DNA of 64,000 bases from an uncultured Methanoregula sp. (GTDB taxonomy: Archaea > Halobacteriota > Methanomicrobia > Methanomicrobiales > Methanospirillaceae), in NCBI RefSeq assembly GCF_963667735.1, contig NZ_OY763919.1, positions 992,001 through 1,056,000 on the forward strand, given 5' to 3'. Below, in pieces: positions 45,141 to 54,866 of this stretch. Under the pieces are notes generated by a model. The model was not told the origin of the DNA, made no database searches, and saw only the letters and a list, made by a program, of their open reading frames with translations. How positions within the stretch are numbered: position 1 is the first letter of the stretch; each line of letters opens with the position of its first letter. The position numbers and the translations under genes were made by a program.

Positions 45141-45740
45141 TCACGGGTAGAGTTCAGCGAACGGGTCGTTGCCGGGATCATTGCTCCATGTATATTCGAT
45201 CTCCCTTGCAACCTGTTCAGCCTGGGCCATCCCGATCTGGTCAGCGATGAACCCGAGAGCCATATCCGTCCCGGCACTGACGCCGGAACTGGTGTAGATC
45301 GTCCCGTCCTTGACCCACCGGGCTCTCTTTATCCAGTTCACGGAGGGCGCAGTCCGGGTCCAGGCAAAGACCCGCTTGTTCGATGTCGCCCTCCTGCCGT
45401 CCAGGATCCCGGTCCGGGAGAGGATTATTGAGCCGGTGCAGACGGTGAGAACGAATGCGGCATCTGGAACAAGGGACCGGAGTACGGAGATGAACTCCGT
45501 ATTGCCGACGACTTCCCGTGCCCCCTCGCCGCCGGGGATGAACAGGATATAGCCGGATGATCTCAGCCCGGAGAGTGGCTGGGTCATCACGGGAACATTC
45601 TGGCTGCTTCGGATGATGCCTCCGTCAAGCGAAAAGAAGAGCGGGTTAAATTCCTCCGGCAGTCTGCCGAAGACCTCAATGGGGCCGAAGACATCGAGCG
45701 TCTCAAAACCATTGTACAGGATAGTGATAATGTCTCTCAT
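45141..45740 (-). CDS. DJ-1/PfpI family protein (class I glutamine amidotransferase-like)
   Basis: 199 residues. The nucleophile elbow is VLTVCTGSIILSRTG with its cysteine, followed by GRRATSNKRVFAW. The sequence resembles isonitrile hydratase and the GATase1-like part of AraC-type regulators, but no DNA-binding domain is attached. Possible roles are deglycase, hydratase or sensing; not decidable here. It is convergent with the spt5 operon. Confidence 0.88.
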   Translation of the reverse strand: MRDIITILYNGFETLDVFGPIEVFGRLPEEFNPLFFSLDGGIIRSSQNVPVMTQPLSGLRSSGYILFIPGGEGAREVVGNTEFISVLRSLVPDAAFVLTVCTGSIILSRTGILDGRRATSNKRVFAWTRTAPSVNWIKRARWVKDGTIYTSSGVSAGTDMALGFIADQIGMAQAEQVAREIEYTWSNDPGNDPFAELYP

Positions 45741-45815
45741 GGGGATTCCTCCGTGTCACAACAATGCACTACTGAATGGGTTGTCTGTTCCTGCCTGTTT
45801 CTTCTTTTAAACCGG

Positions 45816-47006
45816 TTACCCGACCGGCATCAGGCCCGGGTGGTTGCCGGTGATGCTCTTTCCGCCAGCCGGGGTGACCAGGTACGTGTTCTCGGTACCC
45901 ACCATCCCGATACCCGGGATCCCTTTCTTGGGTTCGATGGCAAAGACCATTCCTTCTTCCAGGGGCTCATCGAATCCTTTGGCAATCACCGGGTTCTCGG
46001 CAATCTCAAGGCCGATCCCGTGGCCGAGGAAGTGCACCTTCCGGTTCCCGAATCCCATGAAATTTTCAAGGAACTCTGGTGTGAGTTTTCCGGTAACCTC
46101 CTGGTAGATCTCCGAGGGGATCGCGCCGGGTTTCAGGAGGCGGACGACCTCATTAAGGATATCGACACACTGTTCGTGGATCCGGACGGTTTCGTCCGGC
46201 AGGGTGCCGGCAAAGACATAGGTCATGGTCTTGTCGGTGTGGTACCCGTGGTACCCGCAGCCGATATCGCAGAAGACCAGATCGCCTTTTGCGAGCTTGC
46301 GCTCCCGGCTCCCCATCAGCGGGACGGCCGGAAGACCGGCATTGCCCCCGGGGCTGTCGAGAAATGTCGGGTAGATCGAGCTCTCGCCGAAATTGGCAAG
46401 GCCGTGGGCGATCACCACGTCCAGCATGCCGAAGCGGACGAGGCCGTGGTGACCCTCGCTCATCATCACCGAGTAGAGTTCGGCTGAGAATTCGGCCTCA
46501 CTCATCCCTTCCCGGAGGATCCCAGGAACGCGCTCTTCAAGCACGGTTCTGTGGATGGAGCCGGCCCGCTCCATCAGGTTCAGTTCGTACGGGCTCTTGA
46601 CCGACCGGATCCGGCCGATGACCCCGTCGATCCCTTCCACATGGTCAAACGAGAAGTGCTTCCGGAGCCGCTGGCATGTGGCGAGGCTGATGTGCTCAGT
46701 CTCCCCGTGGATGGTTTTGGGGAGGGTGCAGAGCGCCTCAGCGGCGGTCCTGTAGCTCTGCATGGGCCGGATGTCCATAAACCGGGATTCATCCACGGCC
46801 CGGGAATAACTCCGGCGCACCCAGAAAATGGGGTCTCCGTTCCGTGGAAAGACCAGGATCCCGTCCTGGATCGTGCCGGTGAAATAGTAGAGGTTGACCC
46901 GGCTTGTGACAATGGCCAGTTCCCAGCCGGGGTTCGTTCTGTCCATCTGTTCCCGGAAATTCCTGATCCTTGCCCTGAGTTCACTCTCCGGGACTATTGC
47001 CTGCAT
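45816..47006 (-). CDS. M24 family metallopeptidase (Xaa-Pro aminopeptidase-like)
   Basis: 396 residues from the ATG at 47006. A creatinase-like N-terminal domain is followed by the pita-bread domain with metal ligands in DIGCGYHGYHTDKTMTYV, FLGHGIGLEIAE and the glutamates of VFAIEPKKG. It probably removes N-terminal residues before proline. An open frame continues 49 codons upstream to 47153, but that part is rich in Pro/Trp/Cys and unlike the family. Neither start has a clear ribosome binding site. Confidence 0.88.
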   Translation of the reverse strand: MQAIVPESELRARIRNFREQMDRTNPGWELAIVTSRVNLYYFTGTIQDGILVFPRNGDPIFWVRRSYSRAVDESRFMDIRPMQSYRTAAEALCTLPKTIHGETEHISLATCQRLRKHFSFDHVEGIDGVIGRIRSVKSPYELNLMERAGSIHRTVLEERVPGILREGMSEAEFSAELYSVMMSEGHHGLVRFGMLDVVIAHGLANFGESSIYPTFLDSPGGNAGLPAVPLMGSRERKLAKGDLVFCDIGCGYHGYHTDKTMTYVFAGTLPDETVRIHEQCVDILNEVVRLLKPGAIPSEIYQEVTGKLTPEFLENFMGFGNRKVHFLGHGIGLEIAENPVIAKGFDEPLEEGMVFAIEPKKGIPGIGMVGTENTYLVTPAGGKSITGNHPGLMPVG

Positions 47007-47171
47007 GCCAGTACTATCCGGCCCGGGGATCGAAAAATCTGGCGGTTGAATCCATCGATAATATCGCGTTGCGGCGATTCCCGGATGCCACGCCGGATTG
47101 GTGCAGAACCCTGAAGCGCGTGATGGGCAGGGGGTCATTTTTCCCCCAATCAAAGGTTTCGGAAAAAAGGA

Positions 47172-47750
47172 TCAGCTGCCGTGGGTCTTCTTGATGAACC
47201 ACGCAATGTTCTCGCCAAGCTGCTTCATTGTGTCAATGCCTTCCTCATCCTTCTCGACATCGCCTGGCTGGAGGCCCTTGGCATTGTTCCAGTAGCGCGA
47301 GCCGGTGGCAAACATCCCGCTGATGCCGAAATAGTGGTTGATGGTGTCAACAGCGCAGACCGCGCCCGACCGGCGCTCGGCTGCGATGCCCGCACCCACT
47401 TTCTGCCGCAACACGTCCCCGTTTGCCTTTGCCACAAAGAACGCCCGGTCCATGAAGGCCTTGATCTCGGGGGTTACGCCGGCGAAATACGTTGGTGTCC
47501 CGATGATGATCCCGTCGGCCTCGATCATCTTGGTTATACACTCGTTCACCATGTCGCCATCCTGCACGCACTGGCAGTCGTGGCTCTCGAAACATTTAAA
47601 GCAGGCCGTGCAGGGAAACACTTTCTTCCCGCCGATCTGGATCAGTTCGGTCTTGATGCCCTCCTTCTCAATGGCTTCCAGTGCGTGCCGGAGAAGGCGG
47701 GACGTGTTGCCGTCCTTGTTGGGGCTCCCGTTGAATGCGATTACTCTCAT
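47172..47750 (-). CDS. Iron-sulfur flavoprotein (Isf-like NADPH-dependent FMN reductase)
   Basis: 192 residues. Flavodoxin-like start MRVIAFNGSPNKDGNTSRLL binding FMN phosphate, and the compact motif CTACFKC then FESHDC (Cys47, 50, 53, 59: CxxCxxCx5C) that holds a 4Fe-4S cluster in archaeal Isf proteins. The sequence IIIGTPTYFAGVTPEIKAFMD completes the fold. It is an electron carrier, in methanogens possibly for oxidative-stress defence. Confidence 0.9.
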   Translation of the reverse strand: MRVIAFNGSPNKDGNTSRLLRHALEAIEKEGIKTELIQIGGKKVFPCTACFKCFESHDCQCVQDGDMVNECITKMIEADGIIIGTPTYFAGVTPEIKAFMDRAFFVAKANGDVLRQKVGAGIAAERRSGAVCAVDTINHYFGISGMFATGSRYWNNAKGLQPGDVEKDEEGIDTMKQLGENIAWFIKKTHGS

Positions 47751-47890
47751 CTGCTTCCTCGTCTGGATTGGCTTTTCCAGTATAGTATCGGTACTCCGTA
47801 TAATAGCATTACCAGTTACAGCTTTGCTACTTAATTACATCCGGGGAACGCCGACTGTGACCATACTCCTGCTGGAGAAATGGTACCTTT

Positions 47891-48448
47891 TCAGTGTTCG
47901 ATGGGACCGGCAAAGTAGATGTTCTGCCCCGAGGCTTTGAGAGGAATCCCGTACACGATACTGCAGCCTTTGATAATCCCAAGCCTCATGGCCGCGACAC
48001 CTGCCGAATACATGATCCGATTGTCGGCGTTGTGGATGCTTGCCGTCTTTACCGCAGAACCCACCGCGATGCCGAGGTCGGTCACTTTGAAGACGCAGTT
48101 CGGCCCTGCATAATCGGCCTTGTGCGCCTTTGCGGCTGCACTTGCCTTGGTCATCTCAGCGCAGGTGACATACCCGCATCCCCCGCAGTTGAGCCCGAGC
48201 GGTTGTATCCCGGCAACCCCGATCAGGACCAGGGCATCGCTGGCCCTGACCTGTTCGCCATTGGTCCGGAAGAAATCCATGCCTTTCTCATCGGCAATCT
48301 GGATCATCGTATCAGCGATCCTCACCTGGTCTTTTTCACTGACGAGTGTGATGGTGAGGGAGTCGATCCCGACGGCTTTCGGTGCGGTTCGCGCTGCCAG
48401 GGCCATGAGCCCGGCAACGGTCTTCACTGCTTCGGATTCAGCAGACAT
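47891..48448 (-). CDS. DUF2148 ferredoxin-domain protein
   Basis: 185 residues from the ATG at 48448 (MSAESEAVKTVAGLM). The family marks are LVLIGVAGIQPLGLNCGGCGY and further cysteines (TCAEM, GPNCVFK). A cluster-binding role is presumed from the family name. The open frame extends 23 codons upstream, but MSAES is a better start. The function is unknown. Confidence 0.85.
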   Translation of the reverse strand: MSAESEAVKTVAGLMALAARTAPKAVGIDSLTITLVSEKDQVRIADTMIQIADEKGMDFFRTNGEQVRASDALVLIGVAGIQPLGLNCGGCGYVTCAEMTKASAAAKAHKADYAGPNCVFKVTDLGIAVGSAVKTASIHNADNRIMYSAGVAAMRLGIIKGCSIVYGIPLKASGQNIYFAGPIEH

Positions 48449-48551
48449 ACCAGATAATACAGCCCGGCGGATAAAAAACCGTCGAGTTCCCGGATTGCGG
48501 CCCGGTGTCCCGAACAATCCGGCACTGCACGGATCCTACGGAACTCACCCA

Positions 48552-51197
48552 TCATTTCTGCCCGGTCATATTCCGGAGGAATATGAAGTCCGCGGTCTTT
48601 CCCTCGTACGTGATAATCTTGCCAATGCTCTCCACGAACACGTCCCGCCCCTTCAGGGAGATCAAGTGATAACTGGCAAAAAAAGCATCCTGGCCCCGGG
48701 CAACCTTCTCAAGATCCTTTACAACGCATTCGCGGGATTCGGATGCAATAAAATCCATCACGTTCTTGCCGATAAGGTCTGCGCTGCTGTCAGCATCGAT
48801 CATCCGGACCAGGGCTTCATTGGCAAACAGGATCGTCCCGCCAAGGTCCAGGATCAGGATCGCCTCAAGGGCATTATCCACAAGGGAACGGAATTTTGCC
48901 TCGCTCTCCCGCAGGGAATCCTCCACCTGCTTGCGCCGGGAGATGTCCCGTATGATTCCGGCCACGCCTGCCGGGGAGCCATCCGCATCGAAAATATGAT
49001 TTGCGCTCACCGATACGGAGGTCTTTGTCCCGTCCCGTTTCCGGAGCAGCACCTCGTAATCCCTCACGCGCCCGTTCCTCGAGAGCTCTTCAAGCAGCAC
49101 CTGCCGGTCTTCCGGATTGACGTAGATCTCGGTTATCGGCCTCCCGATAAGCTCGTCCCCGGTCCACCCGGTGAGGCTGTACAGCGACGGGGAAAGGATC
49201 GTGAGGATCCCGCGGGCGTCCGTCTGGTAGTACAGGTCTTCGAACGACTCGAAGATCCTCCGGTAACGCACCTCGCTCTCCCTGAGCGCCTGTCCGGTAC
49301 GGTTTTTCTCGGTAACGTCCCGAATGGTACCTATCAGGGCCTTGGCCGAACCGTCGGGGTTCTTCTGCAGTGCAACGGTCATGAGGGTGTCAATGGCGGT
49401 CCCGTCCTGCTTCTTCAGCCGGACCGGATATTCCTTGACGTACCCTTCCGTTCTGACACGTTCGAGGAAGGCGGCCCGATCTTCGGGATCTACATAGAGC
49501 GAGATGATTGATCTTCCGAAGATCTCCTCCCTTCTCCTGCATCCGAACATCTCGACAATGGCATCGTTGAAGTCGATCCACTGTCCGTCGGTTGTCGTGA
49601 TGAAGAGTCCGTCGAGGGTAGTCCTGAAGAACTGCCGGTAGCACTCCTCGCTCTCCCGGAGGGCATCTTCGGTCCGTTTGCGTTCGGTGATATCCCGGAT
49701 GGTGCCAATGAACATCCGGGTTGAACCATCCGGATTCTTCTGGGCGATAACCGTCATAAGGGCAGAGAAGATGGCTCCATCCCGCCTCCTGTAGGAGAGC
49801 GGATATTCCTTGATATACCCCTCCTGCTCAACCCGGCTCACGATCGCTGCCCGGTCCCCCGGGTTGACATAGAACGACCTGATGGGGGTGCCAAAGACCT
49901 CCTCCCGGCTGCTGCACCCGAACATCTCGACGATGGCATCGTTGAAGTCGATCCATTGGCCATCGGTTGTCGTGATGAAGAGTCCGTCGAGGGTGGTTCT
50001 GAAGAACTGCCGGTAGCGCTCCTCGCTCTCCCGGAGAGCATCTTCAGCAAGTTTCCGATCGGTGATATCGGTCAGGAAGTTGAGGATGGCGGGTCTCTCA
50101 TCCCAGGTGATGAAAACCACGCTCAGCTCGACCCACCGGATCGTTCCATCCTTGCAGACGATACGGAACGTGTACTGGGAGGGGAGGCTGGATCCGGCAA
50201 TGCGTTTCCGGTAATTGTCCAGCAGGGCATTTGCATTATCCGGATGGACAAACCGGGTGAAAGGCTGGTTGATGAGTTCCTGTTCGGAATACCCCGAGAA
50301 TCTGACTAACTGCGGATTGACGAGCCTGAAGACCTCGTCCTGGGTAACAAAGATAGCTTCTCCTGCATGCTCGATGAGATGGCGGTAATTCTGCTCGCTT
50401 GCCCTGAGTGCGTCTTCAGCACGTTTCCGATCTGTGATGTCGGTCAGGAAGTTGAGGATGGCGGGGCTCCCGTTCCAGGTGATGGCAACAACGCTCAGCT
50501 CGACCCACCGGATGGTCTTATCCTTGTGGATGATCCGGAACGTATAGTGGGAGGGAACCTGCGATCCGGTACTGCGCATCCTGAAGTACCGTATCAGCTG
50601 CTCGCTGTCATCGGGATGAACAAACCGGGTGAACTGTTGGTTGAGGAGTTCCTGTTCCGGGTACCCGGATAGTCTGGCTGCCTGGGGGTTGACGAGCCTG
50701 AATACCTCGTCCTGAATAACAAAGATCGCTTCGCTGGCATGTTCGATGAGGTGGCGGTAATCGTGTTCGCTCTTCTTCAGGGCCAGGTCAGCCTGCTTCT
50801 GCGATATGGCCCGGAGGATCTTGTGCTCCAGCTCGGCAAACTGGGAGACCGGATCCCCTCCTTTCTGGAGATAATAATCCGCACCGCTGTTGAGCGCCTC
50901 AATAACAACATCTTCGCGTCCCCTGCCGGTGAAGATGATGAACGGCGTTGTGTCCCCCCTTGCCCGGAGTGTTTTTAAAAATGCGATGCCGTTCATCCTC
51001 GGCATCTCGAAATCGGAAACGATCGCATCGTACTGTCGGGAAACGAGCAGTTCGAGCCCTTCATATCCCGAAAGGGAGGTATCGACCGTGAAGGATCCCT
51101 GGTCTTCGAGAAAGAGCTTGCCGATCTCCAGCAGACCCGGCTCATCATCAACATACAGGATTTTGTTGACGGCTGGTGCCCCGGCATTGTTCGGCAT
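48552..51197 (-). CDS. Response-regulator receiver fused to six PAS domains
   Basis: 881 residues. A REC domain (about 10-130; phosphoacceptor Asp62 in IVSDFEMPRMNG) is followed by six PAS/PAC units of about 125 residues, at roughly 145, 270, 395, 520, 645 and 765. PAS1/PAS2 and PAS3/PAS4 are tandem near-duplicates (RQFFRTTLDGLFITTTDGQW occurs twice). There is no HisKA, HATPase, GGDEF or DNA-binding domain; the protein ends in the last PAS. It may pass signals by protein contact or feed a separate kinase. Confidence 0.9.
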   Translation of the reverse strand: MPNNAGAPAVNKILYVDDEPGLLEIGKLFLEDQGSFTVDTSLSGYEGLELLVSRQYDAIVSDFEMPRMNGIAFLKTLRARGDTTPFIIFTGRGREDVVIEALNSGADYYLQKGGDPVSQFAELEHKILRAISQKQADLALKKSEHDYRHLIEHASEAIFVIQDEVFRLVNPQAARLSGYPEQELLNQQFTRFVHPDDSEQLIRYFRMRSTGSQVPSHYTFRIIHKDKTIRWVELSVVAITWNGSPAILNFLTDITDRKRAEDALRASEQNYRHLIEHAGEAIFVTQDEVFRLVNPQLVRFSGYSEQELINQPFTRFVHPDNANALLDNYRKRIAGSSLPSQYTFRIVCKDGTIRWVELSVVFITWDERPAILNFLTDITDRKLAEDALRESEERYRQFFRTTLDGLFITTTDGQWIDFNDAIVEMFGCSSREEVFGTPIRSFYVNPGDRAAIVSRVEQEGYIKEYPLSYRRRDGAIFSALMTVIAQKNPDGSTRMFIGTIRDITERKRTEDALRESEECYRQFFRTTLDGLFITTTDGQWIDFNDAIVEMFGCRRREEIFGRSIISLYVDPEDRAAFLERVRTEGYVKEYPVRLKKQDGTAIDTLMTVALQKNPDGSAKALIGTIRDVTEKNRTGQALRESEVRYRRIFESFEDLYYQTDARGILTILSPSLYSLTGWTGDELIGRPITEIYVNPEDRQVLLEELSRNGRVRDYEVLLRKRDGTKTSVSVSANHIFDADGSPAGVAGIIRDISRRKQVEDSLRESEAKFRSLVDNALEAILILDLGGTILFANEALVRMIDADSSADLIGKNVMDFIASESRECVVKDLEKVARGQDAFFASYHLISLKGRDVFVESIGKIITYEGKTADFIFLRNMTGQK

Positions 51198-51357
51198 TCA
51201 GGGAACGTATTATATGCTATCGATTTATTCCTGTCGCTTGTTTTTTTAGCGTCGGATGATGAAGTGTCGGGACAACGGAACATCGCCTCTGCTGCAGGAA
51301 TCTTTCGGGGGATTTATAGGAACCGGCGCGAAACCGGATGCTGCAAGGTGTATCTGC

Positions 51358-51639
51358 ATGTGGTTTCTGCTGCTTGTCCTCATCCTCGGTATCGCGTACG
51401 GGTTCCTCCATAAAGGAAAGGAAGACAAACTGGCCCTCCTCAAGATCGGGGCTGTCATCGGCATTATCCTGGGAATCGTCTTCGGGCTGGCCTCGATCTT
51501 CCTGTTCCCCGGGCTGTTTGGCATTGGCCTCGGACTGATCGGAGCAATCGGGATCTTTGTTGCGATCATCATCTATGCGATAATCTTCATCATCGGTGTC
51601 TTTGTCGGGGACTTTCTCGAAGACCAGTTCAGGAAGTGA
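51358..51639 (+). CDS. Small glycine-rich membrane protein
   Basis: 93 residues with three hydrophobic helices (WFLLLVLILGIAYGFL, GAVIGIILGIVFGLASIFLF and IGIFVAIIIYAIIFIIGVFV) and a charged tail (DFLEDQFRK). The ATG at 51358 follows AAGGTG by 7 bases and is preferred to an upstream in-frame ATG at 51256, whose extra stretch is polar and Cys-rich. No family is recognised. Confidence 0.72.
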   Translation: MWFLLLVLILGIAYGFLHKGKEDKLALLKIGAVIGIILGIVFGLASIFLFPGLFGIGLGLIGAIGIFVAIIIYAIIFIIGVFVGDFLEDQFRK

Positions 51640-51744
51640 CCGGAGAATCGCCGGTTAGGGATTTTTCATATTTATGCTGCCAACAAAGACGGTTTCACCG
51701 GTAGTTGAAACGGGGGCACGGGAGTCTGCCCCGGGGGAATCCTG

Positions 51745-52344
51745 ATGGTTTTTTCCCTTGCCACGGAACGGCTGGTCCTGGAGGACATGAACGAAAAGGA
51801 TCTTGCCTTCATGCAGCAGCTTGCCCGGGATCCCCGGGTGATGCGGTACGTGCTCATCTGGCTTGAGAACGATGAGCAGGTGGCCGGTTTCGTCCGGCAT
51901 GCGATCGATGCTGCACAGCAGCTGAAAGACCGGAGGGATTACCTGCTTGCGATACGGATCCCGGGAACGGGAGCGTTTGCCGGTTTTGTGATGCTCGAGA
52001 TCGATCCTGAGGCAACGGGCACTGCGGAGGTCGGGTACATTCTGTTGCCGGAGTACTGGAAATGCGGGTACGCGTCCGAGATTCTCCGGGCTCTTCTCTC
52101 CTTCGGATTTGGCGAACTCGCCCTGCACCGGGTGTATGGGAAATGCGATGAGCTGAACCTCGCCTCTGCCCATGTCCTGGAGAAAGGCGGCCTCGTGTAT
52201 GAAGGTACGCTCCGCGAGCATGTCTGGCTCCGGGATCACTGGCGCTCGACCCGGTATTACGGGTTGCTGGCCGAAGAGTATCTCTCCCGTATCCAGGGCA
52301 GGGATCCATCCTCTGATCCGGAACCCGTTGTATCAAAAGAATGA
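51745..52344 (+). CDS. GNAT acetyltransferase (RimJ/RimL type)
   Basis: 199 residues. TERLVLEDMNEKDLAFMQQL and ATGTAEVGYILLPEYWKCGY, then ASEILRALLSFGFGELALHR: the RimL-type GNAT pattern, with the acetyl-CoA loop region near WKCGYASE. It probably acetylates a protein N-terminus or a small amine; the substrate is unknown. Confidence 0.9.
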   Translation: MVFSLATERLVLEDMNEKDLAFMQQLARDPRVMRYVLIWLENDEQVAGFVRHAIDAAQQLKDRRDYLLAIRIPGTGAFAGFVMLEIDPEATGTAEVGYILLPEYWKCGYASEILRALLSFGFGELALHRVYGKCDELNLASAHVLEKGGLVYEGTLREHVWLRDHWRSTRYYGLLAEEYLSRIQGRDPSSDPEPVVSKE

Positions 52345-52363
52345 GCGGGACTATACCCCGCAC

Positions 52364-52864
52364 TTATTTTGCGTTTTTCCGGGCCTCGTTGACCGCATCG
52401 CGTTTCTCTGAAGCATTGGCAAAAATCTTTGCAACCACCTGCAGTGCCTGTGCAAACTCAGCCAAGTCGGTCTCGTTCCCCCCGACTGAAGGTGGTTTGT
52501 ACGGGATCTGCCCGGCAGCGGAGAAGTCGTCCTCCGATACGAGGGCCGCAAATGTCCTGCCGATCTCCGGCTCGATGACCGCATCCATAGGGTTCTCGCC
52601 CCGGAATTTCACTTCGATCTTCAGGGCTTCCTCCATCTGCCCGGGCGTGGCGGTTGCAAAACCTATCACGATTACTTCCCGCGGGTCGAACAGGTTGATC
52701 ATGGAGTACATCCTGTTGCTGCCGGTTTTCCCGTCCTTTCCGGCAATCCCGAAACCGGTGGTGTGGAACCAGGCCTTACGGAAATCCTCGTAGGTCTTTC
52801 CCTCCCGGAGCCTTCGGGTGATGATCGAGACTGTTGTCACGGGTTTGGTTTTTTCTGCTGTCAT
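52364..52864 (-). CDS. Hypothetical protein (166 aa), possible dimeric alpha-beta barrel
   Basis: 166 residues with no signal or membrane segment. The N-terminal half (VSIITRRLREGKTYEDFRKA, then WFHTTGFGIAG) resembles the start of dimeric alpha-beta barrel (EthD/ABM-like) domains. A flexible Gly/Pro region (IPYKPPSVGGNETDL) precedes a C-terminal helix with many Ala/Lys. The function is not recognised. It is convergent with the acetyltransferase gene. Confidence 0.7.
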   Translation of the reverse strand: MTAEKTKPVTTVSIITRRLREGKTYEDFRKAWFHTTGFGIAGKDGKTGSNRMYSMINLFDPREVIVIGFATATPGQMEEALKIEVKFRGENPMDAVIEPEIGRTFAALVSEDDFSAAGQIPYKPPSVGGNETDLAEFAQALQVVAKIFANASEKRDAVNEARKNAK

Positions 52865-52963
52865 ACCTGACTCTATGGGTAATTGCCGAAAAGAGTATTT
52901 AAGAATTAGCCGGCGATATAAGGTCGCTCTATGGCGTTGGCACGGAAAACCGGCAGTCTCTTT

Positions 52964-54586
52964 CTAGGTTTTCCGGAACTGGTACCCCCCTTCCGGTACG
53001 GTAATCTCAAACCGGGTCATCCGGCCCGGCTCACCCGTCTCGGCAATCGAGATACCGGTGATCGAGAGGATCTCCCGGGCAAGGAAGAGGCTCCTGCCGC
53101 CATTTTCTTTGTGGTCCCATTCGAAGATGGTCTCCTTCTCGCATCCCGGGATGCCCTGGCCATTGTCCTCCAAAAGGATCGTAACGCTCCCGGCATTCTG
53201 CCGGTAATGGATGCGGACTTCTGTTGCCCCGTTGCTGTCTGCTATCACATTCTTCATCAGGGTCAGAAAGACGTCCTCAAGCAGGGGATCGGCATAGATC
53301 TCCAGGTTATTCAGGTCAACCGTCCGGGAGATCGTAACGAGATCCAGGTGAGAGATAGCCGTGATAAAGACATAATTCACATTCTGCCACCGGGGTTTGT
53401 TGATTCCCAGGTCCTGGTATTTTTTTGTATACTGGAGTGCACTCTCAACAGAACGCAGGCTCTCCAGGCCTTTGCCAATGAACTCCTGGGTCTCCCGGTT
53501 GCACTCGGTGCTCCTGGCAAGCTCGAAGAACCCCCTGAGGGTGTAAATCCCGCTCTGAACTTCCTGGAAAGCGAGCGTGTTTAAGAGGTTCAGTTTCCTT
53601 CTGGCAAGCCCGAGGGCCTCATCGCTCCGGGAAAGTTCCAGGTAGTTCTCCCGCAGCTCCTCTTCCGTTACTGCCAGTTTCTCGTATGTATCATGGAGTT
53701 CCTCGTTCTTCCGGACCAGTTCGGCGGTCTTTTTACGAACCTCCCTCCTGAGAACAAAACTCATGATAACGAAGAGGGCTGCAAGGCCTGCAATGCCGGC
53801 AAGGCCCCACCAGATATAGGGGGGGACGGTCCAGCTGGATTTCATGCCGAACCATTTCTGTATAGACTGGCTGTAGGCGGATGAGGGATTGACTTTCTCT
53901 TCCGCAAGGTAACGGTCGATAGTTACGATGAGATCCTGGTTCTTTCCGCGTGGTACCGCAAAGCCGATCGATGCAGGATTGAACATCACGGGTGTCGTGG
54001 AGAGGCCGTATTTGTTGGCAGACTCCCCGCCTATCATGTTGAATCCCACAATGGCATCTGCATCTCCCGCTGCAATAGTGGCAAAGACCTCCTCAAGGGA
54101 ATTTTTTTCAATGAACGTGACATTTACATTGAATTTCCTGGCAAAATCCCGGAATGCGATCCCGTTGACATCCCCCCGGAGCAGCACGACCCGTTTCCCA
54201 TCAAGGTCAAGGATTGTATTGATGCCGGATCCCGGGCGTGCATATACCTGTGTCCATGAAGAGAGGACCGGCTCGCGGTTAAAATCATAGATCTTATCCC
54301 GCTCTGGTGTTTCGACAACCCCCATAACGAGGTCGACATCGCCGGAGGCAAGGCGGCTCCAGCTTTCTGAAAGGGTACCGTGAACCCAGATGATATTCCA
54401 GCCCTCTTTTGCAGCAATATCCTCGATGATGTCGACAAAAAGTCCTGCCGGTCTTCCCTCTTCGTCGGTAAAGAGGGACGGTTTGATCTCATGAAGTGCG
54501 ACCCTGACATCGCGGGCAGCGACAGCCTGACAACAGAGTCCCGTCACCAGGAGAAGGGCAATTGCGAAAAAACATGCCCTCCGCAT
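52964..54586 (-). CDS. Sensor protein with extracellular solute-binding domain and H-box lacking histidine
   Basis: 540 residues from 54586. A signal peptide (MRRACFFAIALLLVTG) is followed by an SBP-3 type binding domain (about 25-250; GLFVDIIEDIAAKEGWNI, SGDVDLVMGVVETPERDKIY), one membrane helix (about 257-280), a coiled coil, a HisKA-like bundle and an HATPase domain (LEDNGQGIPGCE). Aligned on KLNLL with the kinase at 36499, the H-box reads LAFQEVQSG: the phosphoacceptor His is Gln. ATP binding looks kept (N in MKNVIADSN). An ATG at 54628 in frame is an alternative start. Confidence 0.85.
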   Translation of the reverse strand: MRRACFFAIALLLVTGLCCQAVAARDVRVALHEIKPSLFTDEEGRPAGLFVDIIEDIAAKEGWNIIWVHGTLSESWSRLASGDVDLVMGVVETPERDKIYDFNREPVLSSWTQVYARPGSGINTILDLDGKRVVLLRGDVNGIAFRDFARKFNVNVTFIEKNSLEEVFATIAAGDADAIVGFNMIGGESANKYGLSTTPVMFNPASIGFAVPRGKNQDLIVTIDRYLAEEKVNPSSAYSQSIQKWFGMKSSWTVPPYIWWGLAGIAGLAALFVIMSFVLRREVRKKTAELVRKNEELHDTYEKLAVTEEELRENYLELSRSDEALGLARRKLNLLNTLAFQEVQSGIYTLRGFFELARSTECNRETQEFIGKGLESLRSVESALQYTKKYQDLGINKPRWQNVNYVFITAISHLDLVTISRTVDLNNLEIYADPLLEDVFLTLMKNVIADSNGATEVRIHYRQNAGSVTILLEDNGQGIPGCEKETIFEWDHKENGGRSLFLAREILSITGISIAETGEPGRMTRFEITVPEGGYQFRKT

Positions 54587-54866
54587 GGATTTCGTTGTCC
54601 TGTTGTCGTGTAAAAGAGGCGAATTCATGAAGATGCTGACCAGTCTGGTTCACTTATTTCCAAATTCCTGCTTTACTCTGTTCGTTTGTTGTGTGATAGC
54701 GTGCCGGGATTATTATTCTTTTTGGGTATGCCCGGATCATTCCCTTTCCCTGCCGGCAGATATGGGAGTATAATCCCCACTTGTCTATCCAGGCTCTTTA
54801 TTGCCCCGGGTTGCCTGATCCGGAAACCTGTTCCGATCCTCAAGCACGCGATCGCAAGTGTGCCTT

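Noticed and set aside
47007..47153. 49-codon extension of the M24 peptidase
   Set aside because: The extension is unlike the family; the peptidase core begins just after the ATG at 47006.
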